DNA of 8,970 nt from Phycisphaeraceae bacterium (GTDB lineage: Bacteria > Planctomycetota > Phycisphaerae > Phycisphaerales > Phycisphaeraceae). Of this stretch, positions 1-6,935 are shown piece by piece. Where the stretch lies: NCBI GenBank assembly GCA_003551485.1, contig PUMS01000179.1, positions 1 through 8,970 on the forward strand. The letters are read 5' to 3'. The notes below the pieces were generated by a model. The model did no database searches. It saw nothing but the letters and a program-made list of their open reading frames with translations, and was not told the origin of the DNA. A program made the position numbers and the translations under genes. How positions within the stretch are numbered: the first letter of the stretch is position 1; each line of letters begins with the position of its first letter.

Positions 1-299
1 CGGTTGGGGGGGGAGTTGGGGGTGGGTTGGGATTCGCGGTTCTGGGATTCGGTGCTGTGGGTGGTGGAGGGCTGGTCGAGGGCCTTGGGGGAAGAGGCGG
101 CGGGCTTGTCGTCGCTGGCGGCCTTTTCCACATCGTCCTCGATGCCCTGGAGGCCGCGCTTGAACTCAACAATGCCACGGCCGAGGCTGCGGCCGACCTC
201 GGGCAGGCGACCGCCGAAGATCAGCAGGGCCAGCACACCGAGGATCACCAGCTCCATCCAGCCGGGGCTCCAAAGCAGGATCGGGGTAGGTAGGGTCAT
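1..299 (-). CDS. tatA: Sec-independent translocase subunit TatA/TatE-like, C-terminus cut by window edge
   Basis: TatA forms the size-variable pore element of the twin-arginine (Tat) pathway, which exports folded proteins across the cytoplasmic membrane. The sequence shows a short N-terminus, one membrane helix at about residues 15-29 ending in the Phe-Gly hinge (F28, G29), and then the hallmark amphipathic helix (RLPEVGRSLGRG at 31-42, EFKRGLQG just after). An acidic stretch and a Ser/Pro/Thr/Gln-rich tail follow. Ninety-nine codons are visible and no stop is reached before base 1. The ATG at 299 has only a weak purine stretch before it; the ATG of residue 15 has GGAG ten bases upstream, but starting there would leave almost nothing before the membrane helix, so I keep 299. 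The gene probably has its own promoter at 379-407. TatB is a possible alternative, but the short, simple architecture favours TatA. Confidence 0.9.
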   Translation of the reverse strand, partial: MTLPTPILLWSPGWMELVILGVLALLIFGGRLPEVGRSLGRGIVEFKRGLQGIEDDVEKAASDDKPAASSPKALDQPSTTHSTESQNRESQPTPNSPPN

Positions 300-378
300 G
301 GCGTCTCGAAAGTCGGCCGGCCGGGCACGAACGGAGGCGCCGGCCGGAGGGGGGTAGTGAAGTCCGTGCCCGCCCGTC

Positions 379-407
379 ATTTAAGCGGGGGCAGGGGGTG
401 GAGTCAA
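379..407 (-). promoter_or_regulatory. Sigma70-type promoter for tatA
   Basis: Read on the minus strand there is TTGACT (402-407), a 17-bp spacer (385-401) and TTAAAT (379-384). The -35 box matches consensus at five of six positions, the -10 box at four of six, and the spacing is ideal. Transcription would start near 372, giving a leader of about 73 nt before the tatA start at 299. It lies in the gap between tatA and the upstream secretin-like gene, so tatA need not depend on readthrough. Confidence 0.5.
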
Positions 408-428
408 CCGGTGCGGGGTGAGCCGCTG

Positions 429-449
429 CCCTCTCCCGGAGGGAGAGGG
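429..449. repeat. Perfect 9-bp palindrome, intergenic repeat-like element
   Basis: CCCTCTCCC (429-437), loop GGA (438-440) and GGGAGAGGG (441-449) form a perfect 9-bp stem with a three-base loop. It lies between the stop of the secretin-like gene and the tatA promoter. Short CCCTCTCCC/GGGAGAGGG palindromes of this kind recur as dispersed intergenic elements in many GC-rich genomes. It has no following T-run on either strand, so it is not a classic intrinsic terminator. It could still mark the 3' end of the 491-1624 transcript. Confidence 0.55.
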
Positions 450-490
450 AGTGCAATTCTCAGGGCAGTAGGCGAATGCCGCGGATCAGG

Positions 491-1624
491 CTACCTGCCC
501 GCGTCTTCGGGGGCGGGGGCAGGGGCGGGGGGTTCGACGCCGGGGGTGCGGCGGTCGGTCTGGACGGTGGCTCGGATGTAAAGCACCGTCTCCCGCGGTG
601 TGATGTTTTGCTCGTCTGAGCCATCCATTCTGGCGAATGCGGCGATGACAGCGCCGCCGTCGGGGATCGGTGCGGCCAGGCCGATGCCGGCCTGCTTTAC
701 CTCACGCAGCGTGCGGGGACCGTCGTGGGGCGCCTCTGTCGGACCGGGTCTGGTCTGACGTTGGGCGACGGCGGCTCTGAGGGCGATGCCATCGCGGCCG
801 GTGTGGATGACCGGCTCGATGGCGAACCATGCGAAGCCGTGCTCGGTGTGCACCTCCTCTCCGTCGAGCACATCGTCCTCGGCCTCGATCCTGACGATCC
901 GGGACTGTCCGGAGGGGATCAGTGTCCGCGTGGTGGCGAGCAGTTCGATGCCGTGCTCACCGTTCACCGCCGCGTGGTGGAAGGCCTCGGCCGCTTCGGT
1001 GCTGAAGGTGAGCCCACCATCGGCGAGTCGGCGCCGCAGGGCATCGAGCTTCGCAGGCTCGATGGTCAGAAGCAGGGCATCGACCGCGACGGTACGGTCC
1101 CACAGGGCGGAAAGCCGCTCGAGTAGATGCGACAGTTCCTCGTGATTGGCCGATGTGGTCGTAACGAGGAGGTGTTCCTTAAAGTATCGAAGATGGCTCT
1201 TGCCGCCACCCACCTCCCAGTCGTCAAATCGGCCCACCGAGGTCTGGACGATGTCGATCAGGTCTGCGATCGTATCGTCGGCAGAGGGCTCAAAACCGGC
1301 CCCACCATCGAACGGGAACGGCTCGACGAGTTGACGGCCCGTAAACAAACCCCCGTCTTCGGGGTGGCTCTCGATCCATTCCATAAAGGTGGCTGCAAGC
1401 GGCCGGATATCGTAGAGCCTCAATTCCAGGCCCTCATCCGCCTGACGCCGGGCCCGCCTCTCCTCCCCACCGGGTGGAGCAACATCGGCCTTCGCCGATT
1501 CATCCCGCAGCGGCTCCTCCTCCCCGCCGCCGGCGAAAGCCAGCGGCAGGACCAGGGCCAGACCAAGAACCGCCATCGTCCCCACGACGGCGCGGCGATA
1601 CGGATTGCTCAGTACGTTCGCCAT
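491..1624 (-). CDS. Exported secretin-like (type II/III secretion N-domain-like) protein
   Basis: This is a 377-residue exported protein of uncertain role. The N-terminus is a signal peptide: R10-R11, a hydrophobic run at about 12-30 and a likely AFA/GG cleavage near 31. A charged linker precedes a YDIRPL segment (71-76), then an N-domain-like module (about 120-171) with LIDIVQTSVG, a W-containing turn, LRYFKEHLLV and a helix HEELSHLLERL. This pattern resembles the short N-domain that precedes the channel in planctomycete secretin-family proteins. The second half (about 238-355) has secretin-like strands, including PDGGAVIAAF (321-330) and ETVLYIRATV (345-354), but is shorter than a true secretin channel. 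The C-terminus is a Pro/Ala tail. The start is supported by GAGGAG (1633-1638) eight bases before the ATG. It may be a periplasmic relative rather than an outer-membrane pore. It lies upstream of tatA on the same strand, 191 bp apart. Confidence 0.75.
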   Translation of the reverse strand: MANVLSNPYRRAVVGTMAVLGLALVLPLAFAGGGEEEPLRDESAKADVAPPGGEERRARRQADEGLELRLYDIRPLAATFMEWIESHPEDGGLFTGRQLVEPFPFDGGAGFEPSADDTIADLIDIVQTSVGRFDDWEVGGGKSHLRYFKEHLLVTTTSANHEELSHLLERLSALWDRTVAVDALLLTIEPAKLDALRRRLADGGLTFSTEAAEAFHHAAVNGEHGIELLATTRTLIPSGQSRIVRIEAEDDVLDGEEVHTEHGFAWFAIEPVIHTGRDGIALRAAVAQRQTRPGPTEAPHDGPRTLREVKQAGIGLAAPIPDGGAVIAAFARMDGSDEQNITPRETVLYIRATVQTDRRTPGVEPPAPAPAPEDAGR

Positions 1625-1891
1625 GGCTCACACTCCTCAATGGATGATAAATCCGAAACCCCGCGTCCAGGCCCGCGCTGCGCCCGGTCATCGAACGGAC
1701 CGGATGCACCCACCACGAACGAACGCGACAACTTGGGCATTCTATCGCAGAGGTCCCCTTGCGGCCATGCACCTGCGCGGGGAAGGGCCTACGCACTACC
1801 CGAGCCATTGCAGGCCGGTTGCCCCGTGGGACGGTGGGGGGCACAATGAGCATACATCGTCCGGAGGCATCGAAGAAGCAGGAGAAGACCC
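1625..1891. other. Divergent intergenic region
   Basis: This 267-bp spacer separates the minus-strand secretin-like gene from the plus-strand propeller gene and must hold both start regions. I see the ribosome-binding site of the leftward gene (GAGGAG complement at 1633-1638), a possible rightward promoter at 1819-1847, and GGAGAAG at 1881-1887 before the rightward start. No convincing leftward promoter and no RNA gene are visible. Open frames crossing it lack ribosome-binding sites and similarity to known proteins. Confidence 0.6.
1819..1847 (+). promoter_or_regulatory. Possible promoter of the propeller gene
   Basis: TTGCCC (1819-1824) and CACAAT (1842-1847) are spaced by exactly 17 bp. 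Each box matches the sigma70 consensus at four of six positions. Transcription would begin near 1854, about 38 nt before the ATG at 1892. The match is modest and rests on spacing and position. Confidence 0.3.
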
Positions 1892-4585
1892 ATGCGAGAT
1901 GCGTTCTGCCCGGTTGTGTGCTGCCATCGTGCAAGGTCCCGACATGCCGCGGCGGCCTGGAGTGTCCTGGTCCTCGTGGGCCTGATGGCCCCGCCCGTGG
2001 CGATCGCCGCGGCGGCGGAGGATGCCGAGGCCGAGGCCGAGCAGCGGGGTGTGCGGATCAGCTACCGGCTTCCCGTGCCCGATGAACTGCCGGCGCGATA
2101 CCGCGTGACCCTGGCGATCACCGATCCCGACGACCCGCAGCGCATCCTCACCACGTTCCTCAACGGCGCGGTGCGCGAGGTGACGGAGCGGAACCGGGGC
2201 AGGTTCACCGACGCCTGGGATGGGCTGGATGACAACGGCATGCCCCTGCCGCCGGGCCGCTACGGGGTGCGCGGCATCCACATGCCGGCGATGCGCTGGT
2301 ACGCGACCGAAGATGACCGCACCATCATCCCGCGGTTCATCGCGAGCATGGGCGACCCGTGGGCGCCGAAACTGGACCAGACGCTCGAGTTGCCCTGGCT
2401 CAGGGGCCACAGCTTCGGCCCGCCCATGGCCCTAGCCACCACGCGCGGCGGGCGGGCTGCGTTCTACTGGCAGTATGTCGAGAACTCGCACAACCCGTTG
2501 CTGCTCGACCTCAAGCGGCCCATCGGCCACGAGCAGGTGTTGAGCCGGTTCGAGTCGTGGGGCGCGGCGGGCGGCTGGGCCGTGGCCACCGATGGCGAGC
2601 AGGTCTGGGCCGTGACCGACAACGGCGGCATCCAGATCATCTACCGCGCCGACCGAAGGCCCTTCGGCAGCGACCGCGGCCGCTACCGCCAGAACGTGAC
2701 CCGGCCCGAGGGCCACGTGACCTCGATCGATGCCTGGCACGATCAGGAAAGCGGCGATCGCCTGCTCTACACCGCGCAGCGCGGCCGCATCGTCGATGGC
2801 AACCGGGAGGATCGCGACCAGCCGGTCAACCAGGTCCACATCCTCGACGGCGACGATGCCGAACTTCTGGCCGCGGTGCCCCTGGACAACCCCCAGGCCA
2901 TCCAGGTGACCCACGATGGCCGCCGGCTCTACGCCCTGCACCACCCGAACCGCGAGCGGTGGCAGGTCAGCCGCGTCGAACTGGAACGCGGCGTGTTCGC
3001 CGGCCCGTGGCAGCCGGTGGCCACGCTGGATGCGCCCGCCGATCCGTTCGACTTCCAGGTCGACCGCGAGGGCCGCATCTACATCAGCGTGCCGCGGCAC
3101 AACCAGGTCTACCGGCTCGATCGCGAAGGCCGCGTGGAGCGGGCCTTCGGCGCCGGCCGCCAGCAGCAGCCGGGACAATACGATCCTGCCATCTTCATGG
3201 CACCGCACAGCCTGGCGCTGTGGGAGGATGCGGATGGAAAGCAGCGGCTGCTGGTCAACGAGCGGCAGGGGCCGTACCGAATCAGCGAGTGGTCGCTCGA
3301 GGGTGAACGGCTTCGCGAGTGGACTTTCCGCCCCAGCCCGCAGGCCCAGGGCCACGGCGACTTCGCCATCGACCCGCGCAACCGCCACCACGTCTACAAC
3401 ACCGGGCCCCACGGCCTGGTCCGCGCGGTGATCGACTACGAAAGCGGCCGGTGGCGGGTCGATGCGGTCTGGCCCGAGGTCCGCGGCAATCACCTCAAGC
3501 CGCGGATCATCCACCACGGCGATCACATGTACCTGGCGGTCACACGGTTCGGCGCTTCAGGTGAGCACATGCTGTTTCGAAGGGATGGGGACCGCTGGGT
3601 GCGCTCGGCGGGGCTGGTGCGCGAGGATGGCCGCGACTACCTCTGGCACGATGCCGCGGGCGATGGCCAGATTCACCGCTCGGAGCACGAAGGCCGCGAG
3701 GCGCGGATGCCCGCGCTGCGCTACTGGGGTGAGCAGTGGCTGGATGATCTGTCGATGACATCGATCCCCACGGGCGGTCACCGCATCCACCGCCTGCGCC
3801 CCACGGGCTTCGATGAGCATGGCAACCCCATCTACGATGGCGATGGGGATGGCCCGCGGTGGGAAGTGCTGCTGGAAGACCCCATCTTCAAGGGGCGTGC
3901 GGCCGGTGAGCCGGACCGTTACTACGGGCCCAACGAGCTGACCTCGAGCTTCAACATCGACTGGACCACCTTCACCGGCAGCGATGAGGATGGCTTCTTC
4001 GTCAACGCCATGGGCGGGCCGGCGCTGCCCCATCGCGGCGTGCGGTCGATCGGCACGGCGGGCAACCGCGCTTCGCAGATCAAGATCGCCCGCTGCGTGC
4101 CCGATGAGGGTGGCCCGCCACGGATGCAGTGGCGCATCGGCCGGAAGCACCTGGGCAACCGGCCCGACCGGCCTGGCGAACTGTTCGGCACGATGCACAT
4201 CAACCCGCCGGTCAACGGGGTGCTGGGCGTACACGATGGCCACGGGCTGTACCACCTGTTCACCGAGTCGGGCTTCTACCTCGATACGCTGATGGTCAGC
4301 GCAGCGCAACCGGGCTTCCGCGGGCGGTGGGGGCCGCTGCGCGGCGGGGTGTATGCCCACTTCGAGCACGATGCCGGTGAGTTCTGGACGCAGACGGTGC
4401 ACTACGAGCACGATGGCCGTGTCTACCTGGCCATGGGCCGCAGCCGGGTCAACATCTACGAGTTGGAAAACTACCCGCTCGATGAGCCGGTGTACCACTA
4501 CATCGAGCACATCGACAGCCGGATCGACATTGCCCCCGAGCAGATCGCCCCACCCGACGAGCACGCCCAGCGCCTCCGCCAGTGA
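1892..4585 (+). CDS. Large exported protein with FlgD-like Ig domain and beta-propeller
   Basis: This 897-residue protein is predicted to be secreted or periplasmic; I do not recognise a specific function. It has a basic N-terminus and a hydrophobic signal segment (about 19-40) with a plausible Ala-rich cleavage site near 40. Residues 60-130 look like a FlgD-type Ig-like domain, ending in the typical AWDGLDDNGMPLPPGRY motif (108-124). The rest is rich in beta strands with NHL/SMP-30-like propeller signatures, best at 385-420 (DPFDFQVDREGRIYISV, then NQVYRLDREGRV). An EF-hand-like acidic loop lies at D587-E598 (DAAGDGQIHRSE), and a second acidic stretch (DGDGDG) at 649-654. I see no catalytic motif. 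GGAGAAG (1881-1887) four bases before the ATG supports the start. Such proteins in planctomycetes are often linked to extracellular polymer binding or breakdown, but that is inference. It converges with the oxidoreductase gene. Confidence 0.85.
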   Translation: MRDAFCPVVCCHRARSRHAAAAWSVLVLVGLMAPPVAIAAAAEDAEAEAEQRGVRISYRLPVPDELPARYRVTLAITDPDDPQRILTTFLNGAVREVTERNRGRFTDAWDGLDDNGMPLPPGRYGVRGIHMPAMRWYATEDDRTIIPRFIASMGDPWAPKLDQTLELPWLRGHSFGPPMALATTRGGRAAFYWQYVENSHNPLLLDLKRPIGHEQVLSRFESWGAAGGWAVATDGEQVWAVTDNGGIQIIYRADRRPFGSDRGRYRQNVTRPEGHVTSIDAWHDQESGDRLLYTAQRGRIVDGNREDRDQPVNQVHILDGDDAELLAAVPLDNPQAIQVTHDGRRLYALHHPNRERWQVSRVELERGVFAGPWQPVATLDAPADPFDFQVDREGRIYISVPRHNQVYRLDREGRVERAFGAGRQQQPGQYDPAIFMAPHSLALWEDADGKQRLLVNERQGPYRISEWSLEGERLREWTFRPSPQAQGHGDFAIDPRNRHHVYNTGPHGLVRAVIDYESGRWRVDAVWPEVRGNHLKPRIIHHGDHMYLAVTRFGASGEHMLFRRDGDRWVRSAGLVREDGRDYLWHDAAGDGQIHRSEHEGREARMPALRYWGEQWLDDLSMTSIPTGGHRIHRLRPTGFDEHGNPIYDGDGDGPRWEVLLEDPIFKGRAAGEPDRYYGPNELTSSFNIDWTTFTGSDEDGFFVNAMGGPALPHRGVRSIGTAGNRASQIKIARCVPDEGGPPRMQWRIGRKHLGNRPDRPGELFGTMHINPPVNGVLGVHDGHGLYHLFTESGFYLDTLMVSAAQPGFRGRWGPLRGGVYAHFEHDAGEFWTQTVHYEHDGRVYLAMGRSRVNIYELENYPLDEPVYHYIEHIDSRIDIAPEQIAPPDEHAQRLRQ

Positions 4586-4639
4586 CGGCGCTGCGCCCGG
4601 CGGGAAGCAGCGTAGGACCGGATGGCAGGCGCGCGGCAG

Positions 4640-4810
4640 ATCGGGTAGGCAGGGCCCCCTCTTTCGGGGGTGCCCCGTCCCCCGCCCCCCCTACCGCCGT
4701 GCGTACGGCTCCGTACACGGGGTTCAGGTCAGGCACGGGGGCGCATCGATGTCCGGGAGCACCTCAGGGCGGTACGCGGTACGCACCGCCGGACAAGTCC
4801 CCCGTGACAC
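4640..4810 (-). ncRNA. Group II (IIC-like) intron 3'-end remnant, no reverse transcriptase
   Basis: Read on the minus strand, this block folds into three consecutive hairpins. The first is nested: an 8-bp outer stem (CACGGGGG 4734-4741 with CCCCCGTG 4799-4806) around a 7-bp stem (4750-4756 with 4789-4795) and a 4-bp inner stem (4770-4773 with 4785-4788). The second (4693-4723) resembles domain V: CCGTG pairs with CACGG, a two-base CG bulge follows, then a short TAC/GTA upper stem, and outer ACC/GGT pairing with one unpaired base. The third (4652-4676) resembles domain VI: CCCCC/GGGGG closing GAAAGA. The block ends CCTACCCGAT at 4640, which matches my recollection of IIC intron 3' ends. There is no reverse transcriptase and no room for domain I, since the oxidoreductase stop is at 4818. 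It may instead be an unrelated structured intergenic RNA or act as the convergent terminator. Confidence 0.5.
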
Positions 4811-4817
4811 CCTGCGC

Positions 4818-6698
4818 TCAGGCGCCGTGAGGGCGGGTTACGGTGGGGCGCTGGGTGCAGGGTGGTGGGGCGAGGTCTTCGGGGTCGGCAGTCTGACGCA
4901 GATGGGTCAGCGTGGGGCCTTCGGGAAACTCGGGGATCAGCGCGCCAAGCCGCTGCATGGCCTCGAACGCGAACACCCGCGCCTCGGCAGCGCCCCAGGT
5001 GCTCTCGGGAACCAGCCGCAGGCCCGTGCCCCGGCGCTGGATGGGCAACTTGATGAGGCGCTGGGTGTTGTCCTGGCCGCGGTGGATGGTCTGCCACCGG
5101 CCCTGGCCGTCGCGCAGCTCGATGCGGTAGCCGCGGATCAGCGTGGCGGGCACGAGGCAGCGGTCGCCGCGCTGGGGGTAGCTGCACGGCATGCGCTTGT
5201 CGTTGCGCAGGTCGCTGTCGAAGACCATCCGCACGCCGCCGATATCCACCGGCCGCGGCCAGGTCAGCTCCAAGCACCCGCCGAGCGGGCCGGTCCAGGC
5301 GTGGCGCTCATCGCCGCGGTCGCGATCAAGGCCGTCGAGGACGCGGCGGGGCTCATCGCCATCGCCGGTGAGGGTGGCACCCTCGGCCCCGGCGGTGAGC
5401 GGGTCGATCGGCCGCATCAGGCCGGGCAGCCACTGATCATCGTCCATCAGCGCGTGTTGAAGCGCTTCGATGCGGTCGGGGTAGAGCGCTGCCGGGTCTA
5501 CCGCGTGCCTCGTGGCGATCGCCGCGGCGGTGCCCGCGGCCTGTCCGAGCATGGCGCAGGTGGCCATGACGCGCGTCGAGGAGAGGGCCGCATGGGTGGT
5601 CGAGATGTTGCGGCCGGCGAACATGAGGTTGGGCACGTTGATCGAGTAGAGGCAGCGGTAGGGGATGCCGTAGGGCGAGGGCGCATCGTGGAAGATGGTG
5701 GGCTTGTCCGGGTAGAGCAGGCCCGCGGGGTGGTGGTCATCCATGGTCCAGCCGCCGTAGGCGATGATGTCGTCGAACTCGCCGCCGGCGGTGATGTCGT
5801 TCTGCGTGAGGATGTGGGGGCCTTCGTAGCGGCGGTTCTCGCGCTTGCCGGGCAGGGCGCCCATCCACTCCAGGGCCCAGTTGGCGGCCTTGTCCCGCTC
5901 GGGGGCGCGGTTCTTGATGTAGTCCCACACGCCCCAGGCGGCCTTGAGCAGGTCGTCGCGCAGCCGTTCGGCATCGGCGATGGTGTCGTCGATACCGCCC
6001 AGTTCCAGCCACCAGAAGTTGGCCCCCTGCACGCCGTTGATGCGGTAGGCCAGGTCCTCGGGCTTCTCGAAGCGCCACGCCCACTTCGGTGGGATGCACG
6101 GATGGGGGTGGTCGGTCCGCCGCAGTTGAATGAGGATCGAGTTGCCCATCGTGCGGTGGTCGGCCCGCGGCGGCTCGATGTCTTCATCGAACTCAGCGGC
6201 CGACTCGCGGCCCCAGCGGCAGTGGGCCCCTGTCAGCGGGGCGAGGATGCTGTCGCCGGAGCAGTCGATGAAAAGGCCGGCCTCGATGCTGTGCCAGGTC
6301 TGCGTGGTGAGCTGCCAGGCGTGGACGGCGGCGATGCGCCCGCGGTGCATGGTCGCATCCGCGCAGGAGGCATTGAGCAGCAAAGTCAGCCCCGGCTGGA
6401 AGGCCGCCTTGCCGTAGAGGACGCTGTCCCAGATCGAGTAGTTCAGCGAGGGGTTGCGGTAGAGGTTGTCGAGCTGGATTTCCTCGAGGATGCCCGCTTC
6501 CTTGTTGTCCTGGCCGTGGGCGCCGCAGATCCACATGCGGACCTCGCTCGAGGCATTGCCGCCGAAGACAGGCCGGTCGTGAACGAGGCAGACCTTCGCC
6601 CCGTGCCGCGCTGCGGCGATGGCGGCGCACATGCCCGCCATCCCACCGCCGACGACACAGACATCGAATCGGTGCTCGATCTGTCGCAAACCATTCAC
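4818..6698 (-). CDS. FAD-dependent oxidoreductase with C-terminal discoidin-like domain
   Basis: This 626-residue protein belongs to the FAD_oxidored (PF12831-type) group, whose substrates are mostly unknown. The N-terminal Rossmann fold has GGGMAG (17-22), an acidic residue after the second strand (D41) and PVFGGNASSEVR (43-54). FIDCSGDS (143-150) is the second conserved FAD-contact motif, and AGRNISTTHAALSSTRV (361-377) with LGQAAGTAAAIA (384-395) closes the flavin site. Residues about 440-580 resemble an F5/8 type C (discoidin-like) jelly roll: a VLDGLDRD stretch (453-460), then a strand-rich LELTWPRPVDIGGVRMVFDSD (476-496). There is no signal peptide, so the protein is predicted to be cytoplasmic, which is odd beside a carbohydrate-binding-type fold. 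The start is GTG at 6698, chosen because a perfect AGGAGG (6707-6712) lies eight bases upstream; the ATG at 6694 is too close to it. It converges with the propeller gene. Confidence 0.93.
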   Translation of the reverse strand: MNGLRQIEHRFDVCVVGGGMAGMCAAIAAARHGAKVCLVHDRPVFGGNASSEVRMWICGAHGQDNKEAGILEEIQLDNLYRNPSLNYSIWDSVLYGKAAFQPGLTLLLNASCADATMHRGRIAAVHAWQLTTQTWHSIEAGLFIDCSGDSILAPLTGAHCRWGRESAAEFDEDIEPPRADHRTMGNSILIQLRRTDHPHPCIPPKWAWRFEKPEDLAYRINGVQGANFWWLELGGIDDTIADAERLRDDLLKAAWGVWDYIKNRAPERDKAANWALEWMGALPGKRENRRYEGPHILTQNDITAGGEFDDIIAYGGWTMDDHHPAGLLYPDKPTIFHDAPSPYGIPYRCLYSINVPNLMFAGRNISTTHAALSSTRVMATCAMLGQAAGTAAAIATRHAVDPAALYPDRIEALQHALMDDDQWLPGLMRPIDPLTAGAEGATLTGDGDEPRRVLDGLDRDRGDERHAWTGPLGGCLELTWPRPVDIGGVRMVFDSDLRNDKRMPCSYPQRGDRCLVPATLIRGYRIELRDGQGRWQTIHRGQDNTQRLIKLPIQRRGTGLRLVPESTWGAAEARVFAFEAMQRLGALIPEFPEGPTLTHLRQTADPEDLAPPPCTQRPTVTRPHGA

Positions 6699-6767
6699 GC
6701 CAGAGGCCTCCTGAGCCGCGGCTGAGTTTCAGGTGCGGTGCACCACAGTGCTGCATCGCGGTCGAGC

Positions 6768-6796
6768 ATTGTAGACCCCGAGCAGGATGGCGAGAA
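6768..6796 (-). promoter_or_regulatory. Promoter candidate for the FAD oxidoreductase gene
   Basis: On the minus strand TTCTCG (6791-6796) and TACAAT (6768-6773) are separated by exactly 17 bp. The -10 box matches consensus at five of six positions; the -35 box is weak. Transcription would start near 6761, leaving a leader of about 62 nt before the GTG start at 6698. Its position just beyond the repeat-like palindrome fits an independent transcription start. Confidence 0.4.
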
Positions 6797-6824
6797 GGAC
6801 GGGTCTGCGACGTTTCTCCGGCCC

Positions 6825-6905
6825 CCAAGGTGAAGGGTGGGTAGAGCGAGGCTTTCAGGCCAGGCTGGAAGCCTGCACCACAAACGGGTCCCCGTTCCGC
6901 CTTGG
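6825..6905. repeat. REP-like nested palindrome
   Basis: Three nested or adjacent inverted repeats are visible. AGGCTTTCAG (6849-6858) pairs with CTGGAAGCCT (6865-6874), with one non-Watson-Crick pair and a six-base loop. AACGGG (6883-6888) pairs with CCCGTT (6891-6896). An outer CCAAGG (6825-6830) pairs with CCTTGG (6900-6905) and encloses both. The segment AGGCTGGAAGCCTGCACCAC resembles dispersed intergenic palindromes I recall from planctomycete and other GC-rich genomes. It lies just after the radical SAM gene, where it could protect or end that transcript. Copy number cannot be judged from one window. Confidence 0.5.
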
Positions 6906-6935
6906 TGACTGCCAGTGCACAGGGGCCGGGGGGGG

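Larger units (their letters stand above)
6699..6935. other. Intergenic spacer between radical SAM and oxidoreductase genes
   Basis: This 237-bp region lies downstream of the radical SAM stop (6936-6938) and upstream of the oxidoreductase. From high to low coordinate it holds a G-rich run, the REP-like palindrome (6825-6905), a promoter candidate (6768-6796), a GGTGCACC palindrome (6737-6744) and the AGGAGG ribosome-binding site (6707-6712). The combination suggests that the two same-strand genes are separate transcription units. Confidence 0.6.

Noticed and set aside
1127..1849. 240-codon open frame on the plus strand across the divergent region
   Set aside because: Its first two thirds are antisense to the secretin-like gene, and it covers that gene's ribosome-binding site and part of the divergent promoter region. 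No domain is visible.
2432..3526. 364-codon open frame on the minus strand
   Set aside because: It is antisense to the propeller gene and is a Val/Ala/Gly/Asp-rich shadow with no domain.
3557..4564. 335-codon open frame on the minus strand
   Set aside because: It is another antisense shadow of the propeller gene with biased composition and no family match.
4652..4676. Simple intrinsic terminator for the convergent genes
   Set aside because: The hairpin has no T-run on either strand, and its surroundings fit better as part of the intron-like block, though it might still end transcription.
4353..6725. 790-codon open frame on the plus strand
   Set aside because: It runs antisense to the well-supported FAD oxidoreductase and overlaps the end of the propeller gene. 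Its product is low-complexity and matches no family; long antisense frames are expected at this GC content.
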